A DNA stretch of 40,072 nt from an uncultured Bacteroidales bacterium (GCA_937901525.1 CALDHX010000053.1:1-40072); one strand, 5' to 3'; shown: positions 6,768-16,073, counted from the first letter of the stretch. Notes: generated by a model not told the origin, from the sequence alone. Program-made: numbers and translations.

Positions 6768-9530
6768 TTAAAATTTTTCTTTAAGATATTTTGAAGTGGG
6801 AGTATCTTCTTGCAGTAAGGATTTAGGAGTTCCTTCAAAGATGATATTCCCACCTTTTTTTCCTCCACCAGGACCTAATTCTATTATCCAATCTGCTGTT
6901 TTTATAATATCTAAATTATGTTCTATAATTACTATTGTATGTCCTAAGTTTACTAATTCATCAAAACATTGATTTAGTTTTAGAATATCATAAAAATGTA
7001 GCCCTGTTGAAGGTTCATCAAATATGAAAATAGTCTTTTTTTCATTACTTCCTTTTGATAAGAAATAGGCTAATTTTATTCTTTGAGCCTCTCCTCCTGA
7101 AAGAGTTATTGAACTTTGTCCTAATTTCAAATATCCTAATCCTACTTTTATGAGTGAATAGATTTTTTGAGAGATTCTCCTACATAAGTTTGAGTCATCT
7201 TGTGAAAAGAAGTCGTATGCTTCTTCTATTGTCATATCTAAAATCTCTGCAATACTCTTTTCTCTATATTTTATCTCTAATGCTTCTTCTTTATAACGTT
7301 GTCCGTTGCAGTGTTCACACTTTAAAATAACATCTGCCATAAATTGCATTGAAATAGTAATGCTTCCTTCTCCTTTACACTCTTCGCAGCGTCCTCCTTC
7401 TGTGTTAAAAGAAAAATATCCAGGCTTTAAACCACGCTTTTTAGCAAGTGGCTGATCGGCAAACAATGTTCTAATATCATCAAACGCTCCAAGATATGTT
7501 ACAGGATTAGAACGCGAAGAACGACCTATTGGATTTTGATCCACCATCTCGATTGCCTCAATCAAAGACAAAGATCCTTCTATCGGAGAGCATTTTGGAA
7601 CGCAGTCCATTGATAATCCAAGATAGCCTTGTATGCTTGGCAATAAGGCTTTCTTAACAAGAGTTGTTTTTCCTGAGCCTGAAATTCCACAAATCACAGT
7701 TTTTACTTTCAAAGGCAATTTAAGGCTTACTCCTTTTAAGTTATTTTCTAACACATTGTTGATTTGCAAAAATTCTTTCCAATTTCTTGTAGTTTCAGGC
7801 AATGGTATCTTACGTTCTCCCCTTATAAATTGTGCTGTAAGTGTATTAGCATTTTCCAACATCTTTTCATAATCTCCACTAAATACTACTTCTCCACCAT
7901 TTTGTCCTGCAAAAGGTCCTATATCTACTATATAATCCGCTGCTTTTATTACTTCTTCATCGTGTTCTACAACAATTACCGTATTGCCTATATCTCTTAA
8001 TTTCAAAAGTACATTAATCAATCTATTTGTATCACAAGAATGAAGCCCAATTGTTGGTTCGTCTAAAATATACATACTACCTACAAGAGGACTTCCTAAG
8101 GAAGTTGCAAGCGAAATACGTTGACTTTCTCCTCCTGACAAGGTTGAACTTTGTCTATTAAGGGTTAAATAACCTAAACCTACTTCTATAAGATAATTTA
8201 AACGTGTTTTTATTTCTGTAAGAAGACGTTGTGAAACCTTTTCTTCGTATTCGTTTAATTCTAAGGTGTTAAAAAATTCCAAAAGTTCATCTATCGGAAG
8301 CAACATTAAGTCTATTATGGATTTTCCTGAGATTTTAACATACGAAGCGTCTTTTCTAAGTCTTGTTCCTTTACATTCAGGACACGTAGTACGCCCTGTG
8401 TATCTTGAAAGTAAAACTCTATATTGTATCTTATAGCTTTCCGATTTTATAAATTCAAAAAACTGATTTATTCCTGTTACTTTTCCTTTTGCATTCCAAA
8501 GAAAATCTTTTTGTTGTTCAGTTAATTGATTATAAGGCTTGTGTATAGGGAATTTTTCAAAGGCTTGATTGATGAAATCCTTTTGAAATTTCTTCATAAT
8601 CTCCCCTTTCCAACAATTAACCACACCTTCATAAACCGATAAATCAGGACGTGTAATTACTAAATCTTCGGATATTCCTTCTATTTGACCAGAGCCTGAA
8701 CAAATCTTACAAGCTCCGTAAGGATTGTTAAAAGAAAAAAAGTTTGCAGAAGGCTTTACAAAAGTTATTCCATCGGCCTCAAAACGATTAGAATAATAAA
8801 ACACCTCTCCTTCTGCATTTATAATGTTGCAAAAACCATCTGATTCGTTAAATGCTGTATGCACCGAATCGGATAGTCGCATATAAATTTCATCGTTATT
8901 TTTTTCTATTGTCAATCTATCGATTAACAAATCTATTTCTTTAAGCTTTAATTTCTTTTCTTCTAATACATCTTCTATTCTATGAATTTTTCCATCTATT
9001 ATTATTCTTACATATCCTAATTGTATTAGAAGTTCTAATTTCTCCTTAAAATCTTCTTTCGGTCTTAATTTCAACGGAGAAACAACAAGTATTTTAGTTT
9101 GGTTTTCAAAAGTTTCTAAAACTTCATCTACCACATTTTGCACACTATGACGCTTTACTTCCTTATTTGAAATAGGAGAATAAGTTTTTCCTATACGTGC
9201 AAAAAGCAATTTAATATATTCGTAAATTTCTGTTGTAGTTCCAACAGTAGAACGAGGATTTCTATTCATTACTCTTTGCTCTACTGCAATAGCAGGTGAT
9301 AAACCCGAAATCTTTTCAACTTCGGGTTTATTCATTCTACCTAAAAATCCTCTTGCATAAGAAGAAAGACTTTCCACATAACGTCTTTGTCCTTCTGCAA
9401 AAAGCGTATCGAAAGCCAAAGATGTCTTTCCGCTTCCCGATACGCCCGTTATAACTACCAACTTATTTGTTGGTATATTTACATCGATATTTTTAAGATT
9501 ATTAACCTTTATTCCTTTTGCGACAATCAT
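6768..9530 (-). CDS. uvrA: Excinuclease ABC subunit A
   Basis: The damage-recognition ATPase of nucleotide excision repair, 920 aa, with two ABC ATPase modules. Walker A motifs are GVSGSGKT at 29-36 and GISGSGKTT in the second half. Signature motifs are LSGGESQRISLA and LSGGEAQRIKLA. Zinc-module CxxC pairs are ACKIC, CPEC, CEEC and CEHC. The early CPxH segment seen in E. coli UvrA (after LFAR) is replaced here by YSPISNKEV, which I believe is usual in Bacteroidetes homologues. Its ATG overlaps the stop of floA by four bases (ATGA), so translation is coupled. It is the last gene of the argS-clpS-nfeD-floA-uvrA run. Confidence 0.96.
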   Translation of the reverse strand: MIVAKGIKVNNLKNIDVNIPTNKLVVITGVSGSGKTSLAFDTLFAEGQRRYVESLSSYARGFLGRMNKPEVEKISGLSPAIAVEQRVMNRNPRSTVGTTTEIYEYIKLLFARIGKTYSPISNKEVKRHSVQNVVDEVLETFENQTKILVVSPLKLRPKEDFKEKLELLIQLGYVRIIIDGKIHRIEDVLEEKKLKLKEIDLLIDRLTIEKNNDEIYMRLSDSVHTAFNESDGFCNIINAEGEVFYYSNRFEADGITFVKPSANFFSFNNPYGACKICSGSGQIEGISEDLVITRPDLSVYEGVVNCWKGEIMKKFQKDFINQAFEKFPIHKPYNQLTEQQKDFLWNAKGKVTGINQFFEFIKSESYKIQYRVLLSRYTGRTTCPECKGTRLRKDASYVKISGKSIIDLMLLPIDELLEFFNTLELNEYEEKVSQRLLTEIKTRLNYLIEVGLGYLTLNRQSSTLSGGESQRISLATSLGSPLVGSMYILDEPTIGLHSCDTNRLINVLLKLRDIGNTVIVVEHDEEVIKAADYIVDIGPFAGQNGGEVVFSGDYEKMLENANTLTAQFIRGERKIPLPETTRNWKEFLQINNVLENNLKGVSLKLPLKVKTVICGISGSGKTTLVKKALLPSIQGYLGLSMDCVPKCSPIEGSLSLIEAIEMVDQNPIGRSSRSNPVTYLGAFDDIRTLFADQPLAKKRGLKPGYFSFNTEGGRCEECKGEGSITISMQFMADVILKCEHCNGQRYKEEALEIKYREKSIAEILDMTIEEAYDFFSQDDSNLCRRISQKIYSLIKVGLGYLKLGQSSITLSGGEAQRIKLAYFLSKGSNEKKTIFIFDEPSTGLHFYDILKLNQCFDELVNLGHTIVIIEHNLDIIKTADWIIELGPGGGKKGGNIIFEGTPKSLLQEDTPTSKYLKEKF

Positions 9531-10507
9531 TTACTTTCTTTTGTCGGTGAATCAATTACAGGTTTTGCTATGCTTTCACGCATTTCAGTATCTGCTTTTA
9601 TGTTTTGCATTCTGTAATAATCCATAATACCTAAGTTACCTTTTTTGAAGGCTTCCGACATTGCCAAAGGAACCTCTGCTTCTGCTTCAATAACCTTAGC
9701 TCTCATTTCTTGAGCTTTTGCTTTCATTTCTTGCTCTACTGCAATCGCCATTGCACGTCTTTCTTCTGCTCTTGCTTGTGCAATATTTTTATCAGCGTAT
9801 GCTTGATCCATTTGCAATTGTGCACCGATATTTTTTCCTACATCTATATCTGCTATATCGATTGAAAGGATTTCAAAAGCTGTTCCTGTGTCTAAACCTT
9901 TTGAAAGCACAAGTTTAGAAATTGAATCAGGGTTTTCTAATACTTCTGCATGACTTTTTGCCGAACCAATCGCAGTTACAATACCTTCTCCAACACGTGC
10001 AAGAACAGTTTCTTCTCCTGCTCCTCCTACTAATTGACGAATATTTGCTCTAACTGTAACTCTCGCCTTAACAATCAATTGAATTCCGTTACTTGCAACA
10101 GCAGTTACAGCTGGTGTGTCTAAGACTTTTGGATTTACTGACATTTGTACAGCTTCTAAAACATCTCTTCCTGCAAGGTCAATTGCTGTTGCTGTTTTGA
10201 AATCCAAAGACATATTAGCCTTATCAGCAGAAATCAACGCATTAACCACACTTTTAACATGTCCTCCTGCTAAATAGTGTGCTTCTAATAAGTCTGCACT
10301 TAAATCTAATCCTGCTTTCTTTGAGTTAATCATAGCATTAACTATAATTGCTGGTGGAACTTTTCTCCAACGCATAAATATCAATTGAACGATTGATATT
10401 TTAACTCCATTAAGCACACATTGGAACCATTGATTGATTGGAACCAAATAAAGAAATACAATTAGGAATACTACAATGAGTATAATTCCAAAAATAGATG
10501 CATTCAT
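9527..10507 (-). CDS. floA: Flotillin-like membrane scaffold protein FloA
   Basis: A 326-aa protein of the bacterial FloA (YqfA, PF12127-like) family. It has an N-terminal hydrophobic segment (about 5-25), followed by MRWRKVPP and a long SPFH-like body with VSVNPKVLDTP-type sequence. A charged helical region (QARAEERRAMA, AKAQEMRAKVIEAEAEVP) is typical of flotillins. FloA proteins organise lipid microdomains and interact with NfeD proteins, and here an nfeD gene lies immediately upstream (12 bases), as in other bacteria. It overlaps uvrA by four bases, a coupling without an obvious functional reason. Confidence 0.93.
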   Translation of the reverse strand: MNASIFGIILIVVFLIVFLYLVPINQWFQCVLNGVKISIVQLIFMRWRKVPPAIIVNAMINSKKAGLDLSADLLEAHYLAGGHVKSVVNALISADKANMSLDFKTATAIDLAGRDVLEAVQMSVNPKVLDTPAVTAVASNGIQLIVKARVTVRANIRQLVGGAGEETVLARVGEGIVTAIGSAKSHAEVLENPDSISKLVLSKGLDTGTAFEILSIDIADIDVGKNIGAQLQMDQAYADKNIAQARAEERRAMAIAVEQEMKAKAQEMRAKVIEAEAEVPLAMSEAFKKGNLGIMDYYRMQNIKADTEMRESIAKPVIDSPTKESK

Positions 10508-10519
10508 AACTTTTTATTT

Positions 10520-10987
10520 TTAATTATTTATTACTTTTACCCTTACTTTATTTCCATCTATTGCCTCTACTTCCAAAGCTGTTTTAGCTTCTATATAAGA
10601 TGTAGAGGTGTAAACTTCCATTCTTTCTCCATTAAATTCTGCCATTCCAACAGGTGCTAAGCGTGTAATCGCAATACCCTTATCTCCTATTTTAATTTTC
10701 TCGTCTATCACATTGACTTTTGAGTCTATTGAGGCGTTTAGAGAAAATCTTTTCCAAGTTTTTGCTCTTAAAGAATAGAATAACAATCCTAAGCAAATAA
10801 TTGAACAAATTAAAATTGAGATATATCCCCAAGAATCATCGTATGCTTGAAATATTTCATAATTTCCGTATATCAAAAGACCTAATCCGCTAAGTCCTAC
10901 AATAGTTGTACCCGGTACGGCTAAGAATTCAAGCACTACAAGGGCTAATCCTCCTAATAAAATCAATAAAATCACTAATAAACTCAT
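10520..10987 (-). CDS. NfeD-family membrane protein
   Basis: A 155-aa short-form NfeD protein lacking the protease domain. Two to three hydrophobic segments lie within residues 1-75 (AVPGTTIVGLSGLGLLIYG is typical). A soluble OB-fold-like domain follows (about 85-155) with KIGDKGIAITRLAPVGMAEFNG and a C-terminal VRVKVINN. NfeD proteins partner flotillins, and floA is the next gene. The gap to clpS upstream is 21 bases, consistent with a single transcript. Confidence 0.9.
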   Translation of the reverse strand: MSLLVILLILLGGLALVVLEFLAVPGTTIVGLSGLGLLIYGNYEIFQAYDDSWGYISILICSIICLGLLFYSLRAKTWKRFSLNASIDSKVNVIDEKIKIGDKGIAITRLAPVGMAEFNGERMEVYTSTSYIEAKTALEVEAIDGNKVRVKVINN

Positions 10988-11008
10988 ATCTTTTTTATTT
11001 TTATATTA

Positions 11009-11287
11009 TTATCTAACCTCGCAACTCAATCCTTTTTTTTCCAATTCCACACACATAATTTTCAAAGCATCGTATGTACCGTGTTTAACCACACAAAGAC
11101 CTTTATAATGTATGATATTGGTACAAGTAACGGCTTGTTCTTTGCTTAATTTACAGATTTTCTGCAAACAATCTATTACATAATCAAAAGTATGTACATC
11201 ATCATTAAAGACAAGAAGTTCATTTCCTCCCTCTATTGTGTCTTCAAGAGATGTTTTTTCTATTGTTTGTGTTAAGATTTCTTCCAT
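11009..11287 (-). CDS. clpS: ATP-dependent Clp protease adaptor ClpS
   Basis: A 92-aa N-degron adaptor that delivers substrates to ClpAP/ClpCP. LLVFNDDVHTFDYVIDCL is the ClpS ligand-binding signature, and the C-terminal half (HYKGLCVVKHGTYDALKIM) carries the conserved VxxG-type segment. A longer reading is open to 11386 but would overlap argS. The ATG at 11287 (MEEILTQ) is preferred because it clears the argS stop by 20 bases and gives the usual family length. Confidence 0.93.
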   Translation of the reverse strand: MEEILTQTIEKTSLEDTIEGGNELLVFNDDVHTFDYVIDCLQKICKLSKEQAVTCTNIIHYKGLCVVKHGTYDALKIMCVELEKKGLSCEVR

Positions 11288-11307
11288 TGCAAAAAATTTT
11301 TTCTTTA

Positions 11308-13083
11308 TTACATTCTCTCCGGTACTTGTATTCCTAACAAACTCATTGCAATTTTTATTGTATTTGCAGTAAAATATGTTAGACACAAACGCATATTTTT
11401 CAATTTTTCGTCTTCTTCTTTTAGAATTGGCGTATCTTGATAGAATGTGTTGAAGTTCTTTGCTAATTCGTAAACATAGTTTGCAATTAGTGCAGGAGAA
11501 TAGGTTTTTCCTGCTTGTTGAACAACGGCTGAAAATGAATGTAAGGTTTTTATTACCTCTAATTCTTTTTCATTAAAGGTTATATCTCCTTCTAATTTCA
11601 ATTCACTACTTCCACTCTTGCGAATAATCGAGCAAGCTCTTGCATGAGTGTATTGAATAAATGGACCTGTGTTTCCATTAAAGTCAATTGATTCCTCAGG
11701 ATTAAACAACATATTCTTCTTTGGGTCAACTTTCAAAATAAAATATTTCAATGCTCCTAAGGATAGTTGATTATAAAGCTCTACTGCTTGTTCTTCGGTA
11801 AAGCCTTCTGTCTTTCCGTGTTCTAAGGTTTGATTTTTTGCAGTTTCTACCATTTGTTGCATCAAATCATCTGCATCTACAACTGTTCCTTCTCTTGATT
11901 TCATTTTTCCGTTAGGCAATTCTACCATTCCGTATGAGAGATGATACAAATTGTCTGACCATTGCATTCCTAATTTTTGCAAAACAAGTTTCAAAACTGC
12001 AAAGTGATAGTTTTGTTCATTACCTACCACATAAATAAGTCTATCTGAATCAAAGTCATTATGACGCAAACAAGCTGTTCCTAAGTCTTGTGTCATATAA
12101 ACTGAGGTTCCATCTTTTCTTAATAAGAGTTTTTCATCTAATCCATCTGCTGTAAGGTCTATCCAAACCGATCCGTCTTCTCTTTTATAGAAAACTCCTT
12201 TTTCTAAACCTTGTTGAACTAAATCTTTTCCTAAAAGAAATGTTTCTGATTCGTAATAAACTTTGTCAAAGTCCACTCCAAGTTGTTTATACGTAGCATC
12301 AAATCCCTCATACACCCAACCGTTCATCGTTTTCCAAAGATTCAATACTTCTTCGTCCTTTTCTTCCCATTTTTTCAACATTGCCTGTGCTTCAAGCAAA
12401 ATTGGAGCAGTTTTTTCTGCCTCTTCTTTCTCAATTCCCTTTGCTACCAAATCAGCAATCTCTGCTTTATAGGCTTTATCAAATTCAACATAATATTTTC
12501 CTACTAAGTGATCGCCTTTCATTCCGCTTTTTTCTGGTGTTTCTCCCGCAGAAAATTTTTGCCACGCAAGCATAGATTTACAAATGTGTATTCCACGGTC
12601 ATTAACCAAGTTTACTTTTTTCACATCGTATCCATTTGCTTTCAAAATTTGAGCAACAGACCAACCAAGTAAGTTATTTCTAATATGACCTAAGTGAAGA
12701 GGTTTATTTGTGTTTGGTGAAGAATATTCTATTACTATTGTCTTATCGTCTTTCTTTGGTTGATAACCATAATTTGCGTTTTGATAGTTATCATTTAAGA
12801 ATTTCAACCAATATTTTGGTGATATTTCAAAGTTTAAAAAGCCTTTTATTACGTTAAATCCCTCTATTTCTTCTGATTTTTCTACTACATATTCGCCTAT
12901 TTTTTGTGCTAAGGCTACGGGATTCTTTTCTCCACATTTTTGTAAAAAAGGAAAAACAACCAAAGTAAAGTCTCCTTTAAACTCTTTTTTGGTTGCCGTC
13001 AATGAAATTGTGCTTTCTTCTACTTCACAATTAAATAAATCGTTGAAAGCTTTTGATATAAGTGATTGTAATTTAGTTTCCAT
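11308..13083 (-). CDS. argS: Arginyl-tRNA synthetase
   Basis: A class I aminoacyl-tRNA synthetase of 591 aa. An N-terminal Add1-type domain is followed by the HIGH-type motif HLGH at 130-133 inside SSPNTNKPLHLGHIRNN. GMVELPNGKMKSREGTVV replaces a canonical KMSKS, as is normal in ArgRS, and a C-terminal all-alpha anticodon domain (DALR type) ends in VPERM. It charges tRNA-Arg. A TATCTTTG -7 element is present 33 bases upstream of the ATG, and argS heads a run of four downstream genes with gaps of 21 bases or less. Confidence 0.97.
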   Translation of the reverse strand: METKLQSLISKAFNDLFNCEVEESTISLTATKKEFKGDFTLVVFPFLQKCGEKNPVALAQKIGEYVVEKSEEIEGFNVIKGFLNFEISPKYWLKFLNDNYQNANYGYQPKKDDKTIVIEYSSPNTNKPLHLGHIRNNLLGWSVAQILKANGYDVKKVNLVNDRGIHICKSMLAWQKFSAGETPEKSGMKGDHLVGKYYVEFDKAYKAEIADLVAKGIEKEEAEKTAPILLEAQAMLKKWEEKDEEVLNLWKTMNGWVYEGFDATYKQLGVDFDKVYYESETFLLGKDLVQQGLEKGVFYKREDGSVWIDLTADGLDEKLLLRKDGTSVYMTQDLGTACLRHNDFDSDRLIYVVGNEQNYHFAVLKLVLQKLGMQWSDNLYHLSYGMVELPNGKMKSREGTVVDADDLMQQMVETAKNQTLEHGKTEGFTEEQAVELYNQLSLGALKYFILKVDPKKNMLFNPEESIDFNGNTGPFIQYTHARACSIIRKSGSSELKLEGDITFNEKELEVIKTLHSFSAVVQQAGKTYSPALIANYVYELAKNFNTFYQDTPILKEEDEKLKNMRLCLTYFTANTIKIAMSLLGIQVPERM

Positions 13084-13115
13084 TCTTTGTTTACTTATGT
13101 TAAATTATTACTTTG

Positions 13116-13123
13116 CAAAGATA
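13116..13123 (-). promoter_or_regulatory. Bacteroidetes-type -7 element (TATCTTTG) for argS
   Basis: Minus-strand TATCTTTG matches TAnnTTTG and lies 33 bases before the argS ATG. The adjacent 21-bp repeat supplies a TTTG, but its 12-base spacing is shorter than the usual 19 to 20. Confidence 0.55.
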
Positions 13124-13134
13124 TGAAAAATAAA

Positions 13135-13191
13135 TCAAAGAAATAAAAAAATAAATCAAAGAAAAAATTAATTTTTTCTTTGATTTATTTT
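13135..13191. repeat. 21-bp A-rich repeat: two direct units plus inverted copy
   Basis: Cores TCAAAG begin at 13135 and 13156 (period 21), and an inverted core CTTTGA lies at 13178-13183. The second and inverted units form a large palindrome. It sits between the end of a T9SS cargo gene and the argS promoter, both leftward. Confidence 0.85.
13148..13191 (-). terminator. Long palindromic hairpin, terminator of the T9SS cargo gene
   Basis: Arms 13151-13167 and 13172-13188 are perfectly complementary (17 bp) around TTAA, and pairing extends about three more A-T pairs outward. It follows the stop of the leftward gene at 13219 by about 30 bases and continues into T-rich sequence on the minus strand. 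Confidence 0.7.
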
Positions 13192-13218
13192 AAAAAAGTA
13201 AAGAGTTTTTTTCTTAAA

Positions 13219-14934
13219 CTATTTTACTAATAATTTCTTTGTTGCAACTCCTTCGTTTGTGTAAATTGTTACGAAATAATTTCCTGCTTCAAGAGATTCA
13301 ATATTGATGTTTGCTCCATTAGCTCCTATTTCTTTTGTCATAACAACTTGTCCTAAAACATTTGTTATTTGAACTCTGTCTATGATTGAAAGAGATGAAA
13401 CATTAAAGTATTGATTTGCAGGATTTGGATAAAGATTTGCTTCAACGTTTGTCATAACATCGTTTAATCCTACAACTCCTTCTCCCATTAAAATATCAAC
13501 TAAATTTACTGTTCCTAATTGATTGTTTGCATTGTAAGGGAATGTGTAAACTTTCATTATAGTTCCTTCAACACAATCGTTGATTGCACCACCTAAATCT
13601 TCGTATGATGCTTCTCCATTTTGAGCAAAATAGTCTAAAATAGCATCTTGTGTTGTCAAACCATATTGTTCTAACACTGATTCTTCTGCTATTAAGTAGT
13701 AATAGTAAGCTGTTTCTTCGTTCATTTCAAAAGCAACTTCAAAACTTGTTTCTGCAACTTCGCCAACTATGATTTCAACTTCTGCAACTCCTGTTCCGCC
13801 AAGTGTAAGTGTTGTTATTGTTGTTTGAGCAACTGTTCCTAATTCGTTATTTGCATTGAAAGGAATAGCATAGCAAATATATTCTGTTCCCATTGCTAAA
13901 TCGCCAACTGTTCCTTCTAATTCTCCGTAATTTTTTTGTTGATTAGCCTGAGCCCAAGCAGCAATATCAGATGTTGTTTCTAAACCTAAATCAGTATAGA
14001 ATGATTGATCTGCAATTAGATAGTAGTAATAATTTGTTTGATCGTTAGGAACAAACGAAATATCAAAACTATTAGCAGTTGGATTTGTAGCAGTCATTGC
14101 AACTTCTGCAAGACCTTCTCCTCCATAGTAAGTAGTTGTGAAGCTAACTTCATAAAGTTCACTTGCAACTCCATCAGCATTGAATGCCATTGCATAAACT
14201 AAATATTCAGTTGAAGGATCCAATCCTGGCATTTCTTCATCAAGTTCATAATAATACTTTTGATATTCTGTTCCGTTAAAGTATGCTATTAAAGAATCAG
14301 CAGTATAGCCCATTCCATCTAACTCTGCTTGTGTTGTAAGCACCAATCCGTAATGTGCTGATTGATCATTTGGAGTTATTGAAATGAAAGCAGAAGTTTG
14401 AGCTACATCATATACATTTATTGTCAAAGTAGCTTCTCCTGAACCGCCAAGAGAAAGTGTTGTAAAGTCAGAAGTGATTACTTCGTATGTGCCATCGTTT
14501 AACAAAGCTGCAACATAAATTGAAGAAGCAGTATTTGGAGTAAATCCTTCTACATCTACTGTCATTTCAACATTAGAAGAATCTTGTGCAGTATAAGTAA
14601 TATATTCTGCAACTGTCATTGACAAACCAAACATTTCATAAAATTCTACCAAATCTTCAATCATTCCTGTTTCTGTTCCAAGAAAATAGTATTTAACCAC
14701 ATTTTCAGCAGGAGTAAAAGTTGCATTTACAGTTCCAGCTTGAATATCGTTGATTGTAATTGCAACAGCAGGATTTGTTTTTGGTGTTTGAGTATGTACG
14801 CCACTTCTTTTTTGTTTTGCGTACTCAATTGCTTTTTGCTCAAAAGTCTTTTCTCCTTTTTGGAAAGTGAAGTTTTGAGCCATTGCTCCGAAAGTCATCA
14901 CTAACGAAAGCATTAAAACTGATAATTTCTTCAT
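13219..14934 (-). CDS. Secreted multi-repeat protein with T9SS C-terminal sorting domain
   Basis: A 571-aa secreted protein of unknown specific role. The ATG at 14934 gives a clean signal peptide (MKKLSVLMLSLVMTFGAMAQ); an upstream in-frame start would add nine residues. Four tandem units of roughly 100 residues follow (about 50-470). Each begins with a beta-rich segment like AEVxI...SFxVxFxxNxxT and carries a Tyr-rich YYYYLIA-type strand. Most end in an FNANN-type segment, resembling fibronectin-III-like repeats. The final 80 residues (LYPNPANQYFNVSS to GVATKKLLVK) are a type-A T9SS sorting domain. It is thus predicted to be exported and probably attached to the cell surface. It follows a related cargo gene, with a hairpin terminator between them. 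Confidence 0.85.
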   Translation of the reverse strand: MKKLSVLMLSLVMTFGAMAQNFTFQKGEKTFEQKAIEYAKQKRSGVHTQTPKTNPAVAITINDIQAGTVNATFTPAENVVKYYFLGTETGMIEDLVEFYEMFGLSMTVAEYITYTAQDSSNVEMTVDVEGFTPNTASSIYVAALLNDGTYEVITSDFTTLSLGGSGEATLTINVYDVAQTSAFISITPNDQSAHYGLVLTTQAELDGMGYTADSLIAYFNGTEYQKYYYELDEEMPGLDPSTEYLVYAMAFNADGVASELYEVSFTTTYYGGEGLAEVAMTATNPTANSFDISFVPNDQTNYYYYLIADQSFYTDLGLETTSDIAAWAQANQQKNYGELEGTVGDLAMGTEYICYAIPFNANNELGTVAQTTITTLTLGGTGVAEVEIIVGEVAETSFEVAFEMNEETAYYYYLIAEESVLEQYGLTTQDAILDYFAQNGEASYEDLGGAINDCVEGTIMKVYTFPYNANNQLGTVNLVDILMGEGVVGLNDVMTNVEANLYPNPANQYFNVSSLSIIDRVQITNVLGQVVMTKEIGANGANINIESLEAGNYFVTIYTNEGVATKKLLVK

Positions 14935-14959
14935 TTGATTTTTTTTAATTTTATTAAAC

Positions 14960-14996
14960 AAAAAAACAGAACTAAACCCTTTGAGGTTTAGTTCTG
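14960..14996 (-). terminator. Intrinsic terminator between two T9SS cargo genes
   Basis: CAGAACTAAACC (14967-14978) pairs perfectly with 14985-14996 around a six-base loop, and on the minus strand it is followed by seven T. It lies 23 bases after the stop of the leftward gene at 15020. No clear promoter lies between it and the next gene, so expression of that gene may depend on partial read-through. Confidence 0.9.
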
Positions 14997-15019
14997 CAAT
15001 TAACTAAATTATTTCGTTA

Positions 15020-15997
15020 TTATTCAACTACTAATTTTTTAGTTGCCATTCCTGCTTCTGTGTACATTTTAACTAAATAGTTACCAGCACCCATTTCAGC
15101 AGTGTTTACTTTTACTGAGTTAGCGTTTACGTCAGCTGCGAAAACAACTTGACCTAACATATTAACGATTTCAACTCTTTCCATTGTTAAAGAAGAAGCA
15201 ACCATAACTTCATCTTTTGCAGGGTTAGGGAAAATGTAAGATAATGTTTCAACATCAGCTTCTGTTAAGCCAGTTCCAGAAACTTTAGGGAAGATCATAC
15301 AGTCTAATTCAACACCATTTTGAGCTCCACCCCAAGCTTCGTAAATTGAAACCCATTCGTAATCTGCACCTTCTGATAACATAGACAAAGAATAAGCCAT
15401 ATCATCTGACCAACATCCCATTTCTGTAGAAGCTATAGCAACGATATTTCCTCCTAATTCATTTTCTGGAGTAACAGTTAAAAGAGGAACATAGATAGCT
15501 GCTAAGAAATCGTTAGCAGAAACAGGTGCAGAGAAATTGAATTCTGCTAAATCAAAACCTAAATCTAAGTATCCTTCTGGATCAACAGTCATTTGAGGAA
15601 TATCAGCAGTTGTAAATTCTACTACTGCTAATTCATTTCCATTCATATCAATGATTGCAGCAGCCATATCTTCTTCTGTTCCATCAATAGCATAGTTTGA
15701 CATAACAGCAGCTATACCTGTAATTTGGTAATTTCCTACATATCTTTGACCATAAGCTTGATCACCATAAGAATTAGTACCTGTCATACCCTTATAAATG
15801 CTTTGACCATCTGCAACGTAGAATTTAGGATCATCAATGCTTCCACAATCTTGGAAAGATTCAGGATAAATTAATCCAGATGTTTTTGGAGAATTTTTTA
15901 ATTGACCTTTCATAGGTTCTGCTCCGTTGTAAACTTTTTGAGCCATTAAGCCCATTGAAAGTCCTAATGCAAGGACTGAAAGAATAATTCTTTTCAT
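15020..15997 (-). CDS. Secreted protein with T9SS C-terminal sorting domain
   Basis: A 325-aa secreted protein. It has a signal peptide, MKRIILSVLALGLSMGLMAQ. A central domain of about 220 residues (containing YPESFQDCGSIDDPKFYVADG) was not recognised. A T9SS type-A sorting domain covers roughly 240-325 (YIFPNPAKDEVMVAS, VEIVNMLGQVVF, ending GMATKKLVVE). The sorting domain closely resembles that of the next gene, but the bodies differ. A consensus promoter (TTTG, 19 bases, TATATTTG) lies upstream. Function beyond surface export is unknown. Confidence 0.85.
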   Translation of the reverse strand: MKRIILSVLALGLSMGLMAQKVYNGAEPMKGQLKNSPKTSGLIYPESFQDCGSIDDPKFYVADGQSIYKGMTGTNSYGDQAYGQRYVGNYQITGIAAVMSNYAIDGTEEDMAAAIIDMNGNELAVVEFTTADIPQMTVDPEGYLDLGFDLAEFNFSAPVSANDFLAAIYVPLLTVTPENELGGNIVAIASTEMGCWSDDMAYSLSMLSEGADYEWVSIYEAWGGAQNGVELDCMIFPKVSGTGLTEADVETLSYIFPNPAKDEVMVASSLTMERVEIVNMLGQVVFAADVNANSVKVNTAEMGAGNYLVKMYTEAGMATKKLVVE

Positions 15998-16042
15998 TTT
16001 CTTAAATTTTTGTTAATAATTAATATTCATTACATTGTTTTG

Positions 16043-16073
16043 CAAATATAACAACAAAAATCAAGACAACAAA
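16043..16073 (-). promoter_or_regulatory. Full Bacteroidetes promoter for the T9SS cargo gene
   Basis: On the minus strand TTTG (16070-16073) is followed after exactly 19 bases by TATATTTG (16043-16050), matching the -33/-7 consensus of Bacteroidetes vegetative promoters. It gives a leader of about 40 bases. It is the best-formed promoter in the window. Confidence 0.8.

Noticed and set aside
11288..11386. N-terminal extension of ClpS
   Set aside because: It would overlap the end of argS by 79 bases and encodes no family sequence; ATG 11287 fits the known length.
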